Part shown: positions 63,718 to 64,000 of the stretch, one piece after another
Layout: each line of letters starts with the position of its first letter
Position numbering within the stretch: position 1 is the first letter of the stretch
Assembly: GCF_002277815.1 (NCBI RefSeq)
Contig: NZ_NKJI01000011.1
Span: forward strand, 62,001-126,000
DNA length: 64,000 nt
Source of the DNA: Pseudomonas sp. ERMR1:02
GTDB taxonomy: Bacteria > Pseudomonadota > Gammaproteobacteria > Pseudomonadales > Pseudomonadaceae
Direction: 5' to 3'
Program-made: the position numbers and the translations under genes
Notes under the pieces: model-generated
Seen by the model: the letters and a program-made list of their open reading frames with translations, nothing else
Database searches by the model: none
What the model was told of the DNA's origin: nothing

Positions 63718-64000
63718 ATGCAATCACCCGGCCAATTCGCGGATTGGGCGATTGAGAAAGCGCGTAAAGCGCTCTGGGATGGGCTTGGCAGGAAGGTGAG
63801 CGCAGGGGTGAGGCAGCCTGCGGGTTGTTACCAAAGCGGGTTTTTACACCCGGTTGGGGTATGCGGTAACAAAGTGTGAGATTTGGGGCGCTGACTTTCC
63901 TGGCTCAATCCTTGTGCTCCTGCAGCATCGACGGTCAGAACGGCGGAGTGTCATCGTAGGCATTGAGTGCTTATGTGTACGACCAGTTCGACCCTGGGAA
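63718..64000. other. no gene recognised at the window end
   Basis: About 280 bp. A small hairpin CGGGT-TTTTAC-ACCCG lies near 63836-63852, and outer GTTACC/GGTAAC arms could extend it as a terminator of a gene beyond the window. A minus-strand frame ending ALNAYDDTPPF near 63930 may be the end of a neighbouring gene, but this is not supported enough to call. Confidence 0.35.

Overview
The window looks like the accessory-rich chromosome of a fluorescens/putida-type Pseudomonas. The evidence is the roughly 60% GC codon use, the Pseudomonas-style REP sequences near 32.1-32.3 kb, many LysR, MocR and HxlR regulator/efflux pairs, amino-acid ABC transporters, an AAHS aromatic-acid carrier, and a HutC-like operator in front of a histidine-type transporter. 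No rRNA gene, complete tRNA, CRISPR array or replication origin was seen.

Layout. 0-18.3 kb: small regulator/enzyme pairs (CHAD protein, orphan ParA, tautomerases, HxlR-SDR, LysR-EamA, MocR-TauE, DinB, chemoreceptor, TetR, patatin, GFA, isochorismatase, DoxX), broken up by an IS fragment, a 186-bp MITE and intergenic repeats. 18.8-25.6 kb: a tight minus-strand six-gene operon reading luciferase-like monooxygenase, isochorismatase-fold hydrolase, TrpD, TrpF fused to a phosphoribosyltransferase, MFS carrier, UbiD-type decarboxylase. 26.0-32.1 kb: a nitroaromatic-type set with a PnbA-like nitroreductase, FMN reductase, LysR, 4-hydroxylaminobenzoate lyase (PnbB/DUF4863), chorismate lyase UbiC, an outer-membrane channel and an AAHS aromatic-acid transporter. 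33.0-38.3 kb: a five-gene operon (isomerase, 2OG-Fe(II) oxygenase, binding protein, permease-ATPase fusion, SDR). 38.7-43.5 kb: a GAF-GGDEF-EAL protein, AraC regulator and threonine-dehydratase-type enzyme. 43.5-48.9 kb: a scar of mobile DNA holding a second 186-bp MITE, a tRNA-Gly 3' fragment with its terminator, an integrase remnant, a decayed AT-rich AAA-TOPRIM gene and a complete IS1182-type element. 49.2-58.0 kb: a plus-strand ureide/hydantoin-type operon (ABC transporter, two class V aminotransferases, RpiR regulator, PuuE-like deacetylase, hydantoinase, hydratase). 58.3-63.7 kb: a chemoreceptor and a HisJQMP-like transporter.

The best candidate for an undescribed system is the 18.8-25.6 kb operon. 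It pairs the two PRPP/Amadori enzymes of tryptophan synthesis (TrpD, TrpF) with a second PRPP-binding domain, a decarboxylase, a flavin monooxygenase and an amidohydrolase, with no other trp gene present. It lies head-to-head with the nitroreductase/FMN-reductase/hydroxylaminobenzoate-lyase/UbiC block. Together they suggest handling of an amino-, nitro- or hydroxylamino-benzoate through a phosphoribosylated intermediate. This is inference.

Sequence quality matters. At least 20 frameshifts were located outside the AAA-TOPRIM gene. For every gene with a net shift, start-to-stop length returns to a multiple of three if the missing base(s) are added back, never by removing one. Several fall in short homopolymers. 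Most single frameshifts here are therefore probably sequencing or assembly deletions rather than true gene decay, and such genes are described as intact families with a frameshift.
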